Shown piece after piece: positions 61,689 through 64,000 of a DNA stretch of 64,000 nucleotides; positions within the stretch are counted from its first letter, which is position 1; each line of letters begins with the position of its first letter. This stretch comes from Chitinophagaceae bacterium (GTDB lineage Bacteria; Bacteroidota; Bacteroidia; Chitinophagales; Chitinophagaceae), in the NCBI GenBank assembly GCA_019638615.1, contig JAHBTL010000033.1, positions 19,789 to 83,788 of the forward strand, written 5' to 3'. The notes under the pieces are model-generated. The model worked only from the letters and a program-made list of their open reading frames with translations, was not told the origin of the DNA and did no database searches. The position numbers and the translations under genes are program-made.

Positions 61689-62777
61689 TTATTTGAATAT
61701 TTTTTGATAAAATGCAAGCAGCTTTTTTTCTTCTTCCTGCCAGTTGTACACTTTTCCCGCCTGCAGGCAATTGCCGGCAAGTCTTTGATACAGGTACTCA
61801 TCTTCCAGCAGTTTGTTGCAGGCCCCCGCAATATTTTGTTCATCGGTAGCTGCTATCAGCACAGCTACTTCATATTCCTTATTGATGCTTTCATATTCGG
61901 GATATCGCATGGTAACCTGCGGAATACCGGCTTGTATATAGTCGAAAAACTTATTGGCAAGCGAATAATATTGATTCAACCCTGTGTTTTCAACCAGATT
62001 AATGCCTATATAGGCCGTTGCCGTAATGGCCTTCAGTTCCTGTGGCGGAACAGCGGCATGGAGCTTTACTTTGCGCTCCAGGTGGTGGCGGGCGATCAAC
62101 GCCTTTGTTTCCTGCTCAAAATTCCCTTTGCCGTATATATGCAGCTCAGCATTTATCAGCTTCATAGCCGGGATCAGGCTTTCAAGACCACGGGCATGGT
62201 TAACCGCACCCTGGTAGAGAATAGTCTTCGTTTGGGGGGCGGGAAAAGAAGTGTGGTCGTTCAGGGGTACATTTCGTATTACTTCGAACCTGCTCCCATA
62301 TCTCCTGTTAAATTCATCTGCAATGCTTTGCGATACGGTATAACCATACCGGAACCGGGGTACAGCAAACCGTTCAACGGCAAGCCAGCATTTTTTAATA
62401 TAAGGGCGGCTCACCACCTCTTTCATTTCTGTAAAGAGCTCATGCGCGTCGTATACCCGCTCAATGCCTTTTAATGTCGAGATCAGATAACAGGGGATAA
62501 TGGTATCGAGATCTGCCGCGCAAACCGCGTCCATCTTTTTACATAACAAAAAGAAAAAAAGCTTCAGGTTCCATTCCATATACGACAGCCACCCGGTCGT
62601 GAACCGGCAGTAAAGCCGCGTTTGCATGAAGGGTTGTTCCGGCAGGGGGGGAGCGCCCCTGTACCGGCGCCCAACCAGCACCACCCTATAGTTATGCTTT
62701 GCCAGCGAACCGCATATCCGTATCATCCGCTGGTCGTATACCAGTTCGCTGATGGCTGTAAAATAAATAGTTTTCAA
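61689..62777 (-). CDS. Glycosyltransferase family 4-like protein
   Basis: The 362-residue GT-B protein has the N-terminal acceptor half (MKTIYFTAISELVYDQRMIRICGSLAKH, VVLVGRRYRGAPPLP, VCAADLDTIIPCYLIS, VYDAHELFTEMKEVV) and the donor half (ILYQGAVNHARGLESLIPAMKLI, LHIYGKGNFEQET, VKLHAAVPPQELKAI, GINLVENTGLNQYYSLANKFFDYIQAGIP). It is first of a two-gene unit with the next glycosyltransferase. The sugar and acceptor are not readable; capsule, LPS or exopolysaccharide are options. Confidence 0.88.
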   Translation of the reverse strand: MKTIYFTAISELVYDQRMIRICGSLAKHNYRVVLVGRRYRGAPPLPEQPFMQTRLYCRFTTGWLSYMEWNLKLFFFLLCKKMDAVCAADLDTIIPCYLISTLKGIERVYDAHELFTEMKEVVSRPYIKKCWLAVERFAVPRFRYGYTVSQSIADEFNRRYGSRFEVIRNVPLNDHTSFPAPQTKTILYQGAVNHARGLESLIPAMKLINAELHIYGKGNFEQETKALIARHHLERKVKLHAAVPPQELKAITATAYIGINLVENTGLNQYYSLANKFFDYIQAGIPQVTMRYPEYESINKEYEVAVLIAATDEQNIAGACNKLLEDEYLYQRLAGNCLQAGKVYNWQEEEKKLLAFYQKIFK

Positions 62778-63236
62778 AAAGAAGTCCTTGTTCTGTGAAT
62801 TTCCGGGAAATTAATGATTCTGCCGGTAACCTGGCACATTTACTGCGGGGATGGCTTCTCCCGCCAATTATATTTGTTTTGAGCCGAAGCAAAGACCTTC
62901 GGTGAGAACTATTTTCATTTCGGAAAAATCAGAGATAAGCAAATACCGCAATAAAGTTCAGACTTTCGTATAGAAGCTTATGCCAATCAATCGACGGCCT
63001 CCGTCGTCATTTCGATCCCGCCCACAAGTTGTATTGGATTAAAGACATGTGGCGGCGGGTGAGAAATCTGTTGGGTAGTAGTGCAAAAGATGAACATAAG
63101 TACAAAAGCCCGGCAGATTTACCTTCGGTGAGTATAGTTCTTCCTCGCGTAAGAACGATTTAACTACAATCTCCGTATTGCTCGGTCGAAAGGACGATAC
63201 AGAAATCGTTTTTTTCAAAAAGCGAAATTCCTGAAT
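62778..63236. other. 459-nt intergenic region with dispersed repeats
   Basis: No gene is supported. It contains GATGGCTTCTCCCGCC (62860-62875), the inverted copy of the 22183-22249 repeat at about 62900-62970, and a GTCATTTCGATCCCGCCC unit at 63013-63030 facing GGCGGCGGGTGAGAAATC (63051-63069), a variant of the GTCATTGCGA family. Confidence 0.6.
62900..62970 (-). repeat. Dispersed intergenic repeat, copy B (inverted)
   Basis: The reverse complement matches 22183-22249 with several mismatches. The core AACTTTATTGCGGTATTTGC is identical in both. It lies downstream of the interrupted hpt gene. Confidence 0.7.
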
Positions 63237-63773
63237 CTATTCAACCAACTGGTAAATTTCTTTAATATTTCTTCCCAAACCATCATAATCAAGTCCGTAG
63301 CCCACTACACACTTATCCGGTATGGAAAAACCTCAGTAATCAACGGTTACAGGAAATTCGGTGGCTGGAGGCTTATGCAGCAAGGCGCAGATTTTCAGAG
63401 AGGCGGGATGCTGGTTGCGCAACTGAGGTAAAAAAGTATGCATGGTTTTGCCGGTATCTATAATATCTTCCAGTATTATAATATCACGGTCAATCAAATC
63501 AATATCCAGTCCAATAGATGTTATTACCTGTCCTGATGATTTTGTGCCTTTATAAGAAGCAAGCTTTATAAAACAAATTTCTGCAGGAATATTCAATGCT
63601 TTGAACATATCCGAGGCAAACATAAAAGAGCCATTCAGTATCGCGATGAACAATGGCGTTTTTCCTGCATAGTCTTTTTCGATAGCCAGCGCCAGTTCTT
63701 TTATTTTTTCCGTTATCTCTTCTGCAGAAATATAGGGTTTAAATGTTTTATCATGTACTTGTATCAAAGCCAT
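63237..63773 (-). pseudogene. hpt: Hypoxanthine phosphoribosyltransferase with in-frame TGA at codon 147
   Basis: Translation from the ATG at 63773 gives a normal HPRT: ILNGSFMFASDMFKAL, FIKLASYKGTKSSGQV, and the PRPP loop IIILEDIIDTGKTM. It halts at TGA (63335-63333) after PVTVDY. The same frame then continues GFSIPDKCVVGYGLDYDG and on to a TAG at 63237, giving 178 codons in total, the normal family length. E. coli Hpt reads VEYIGFSIPDEFVVGYGIDY here, so exactly one sense codon has become TGA and no frameshift is present. It could be a nonsense mutation, a sequencing error, or readthrough. The truncated product would lose the conserved nucleobase-binding C-terminal strand. The gene follows the LysM gene by 3 nt. 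Confidence 0.85.
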
Positions 63774-63776
63774 GCG

Positions 63777-64000
63777 CTAATTTTTATAAATAAGCAACTC
63801 CTGCCCAATTTTAAGATCATTGGTTTGTAAACTATTCCAGGTTTTAAGCTGATCTATTGCAACCGCGTATTTTTTTGCTATACTGTATAATGTTTCCTTA
63901 TTTGTTACAATATGCTTTGTGGTGTTAACCATAGTTGTCAATTGCGCGTCAGCAGCATTAAACGCTGATTGCAATAAAACTTTTTCGCCATTTTCGAAAG
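63777..64000 (-). CDS. LysM-domain protein, C-terminal part (cut by window edge)
   Basis: The open frame continues past the right edge. The visible 74 residues end in a LysM repeat: HIVTNKETLYSIAKKYAVAIDQLKTWNSLQTNDLKIGQELLIY. LysM binds peptidoglycan or chitin-type GlcNAc chains. The TTG at 63974 is not taken as the start because the upstream codons stay open (GEKVLLQSAFN). It is followed 3 nt later by hpt, so they are probably co-transcribed. Confidence 0.85.
   Translation of the reverse strand, partial: FENGEKVLLQSAFNAADAQLTTMVNTTKHIVTNKETLYSIAKKYAVAIDQLKTWNSLQTNDLKIGQELLIYKN

Noticed and set aside
61687-61770. Longer start at 61770 for the second glycosyltransferase
   Set aside because: It would overlap the upstream glycosyltransferase by 82 nt and adds a Lys/Arg-rich stretch not seen in GT-B N-termini. 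The TTG at 61686 is spaced 2 nt from the preceding stop.

Overview
The window reads as chromosomal DNA of a Bacteroidota bacterium, most likely a Chitinophagaceae-type soil or plant-associated glycan degrader. The grounds are three SusC/SusD outer-membrane pairs, many lipoproteins with a Ser-Cys-Lys-Lys type lipobox, promoters with the Bacteroidota -7 box TAnnTTTG, a PepT/GcvP/SppA/FolK/deoxynucleoside kinase housekeeping set, and no classical sigma70 promoters. No tRNA, rRNA, CRISPR array, prophage or insertion sequence was found.

Region 1 (1-18899) is a polysaccharide-utilisation locus that runs almost entirely on the minus strand. It has a GH78 alpha-L-rhamnosidase cut by the window edge, a SusD/SusC pair, an unassigned 826-residue secreted protein, and an operon of cupin, HpaI/RhmA-type aldolase, TIM-barrel isomerase, SDR dehydrogenase, DUF4038 (GH140-like) hydrolase, AldA-type lactaldehyde dehydrogenase and 2-hydroxyacid dehydrogenase. 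A divergent AraC regulator faces the operon. The set fits release of L-rhamnose (or a related sugar) and its non-phosphorylative breakdown to pyruvate and lactaldehyde/lactate. A 146-bp direct repeat flanks the 826-residue gene, and one copy carries a relic of the cupin 3' end.

Region 2 (18981-39000) is mostly core genes: an orphan PAS histidine kinase, an M50 protease, pepT, gcvP, a sterol-desaturase-type hydroxylase, a YkgJ-type Cys-cluster protein, a CPA2 antiporter, a lone sulfatase, MFS, deoxynucleoside kinase, folK, sppA, an ABC-2 permease and an SRPBCC protein. Several of its intergenic spaces contain composite repeats built from a shared set of short words.

Region 3 (39100-49423) is the most striking. 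A promoter and a roughly 400-nt leader precede SusC, SusD, two arylsulfatases and a formylglycine-generating enzyme. The leader encodes a 28-residue peptide whose last seven codons are Cys-Cys-Cys-Cys-Cys-Ile-Cys. This is the architecture of a cysteine-sensing leader peptide placed in front of an organosulfate-import and desulfation operon. It suggests that this Sus system is controlled by sulfur status and not by sugar.

Region 4 (49470-64000) has a fatty-acid desaturase and class II fructose-bisphosphate aldolase, then a third Sus locus (SusC, SusD, a HExxH zinc metallohydrolase lipoprotein, a DUF4302 lipoprotein and a collagen-like lipoprotein) closed by a strong terminator. After that come an Asn-rich lipoprotein, two glycosyltransferases, a hypoxanthine phosphoribosyltransferase gene interrupted by an in-frame TGA, and the C-terminus of a LysM protein running off the window.
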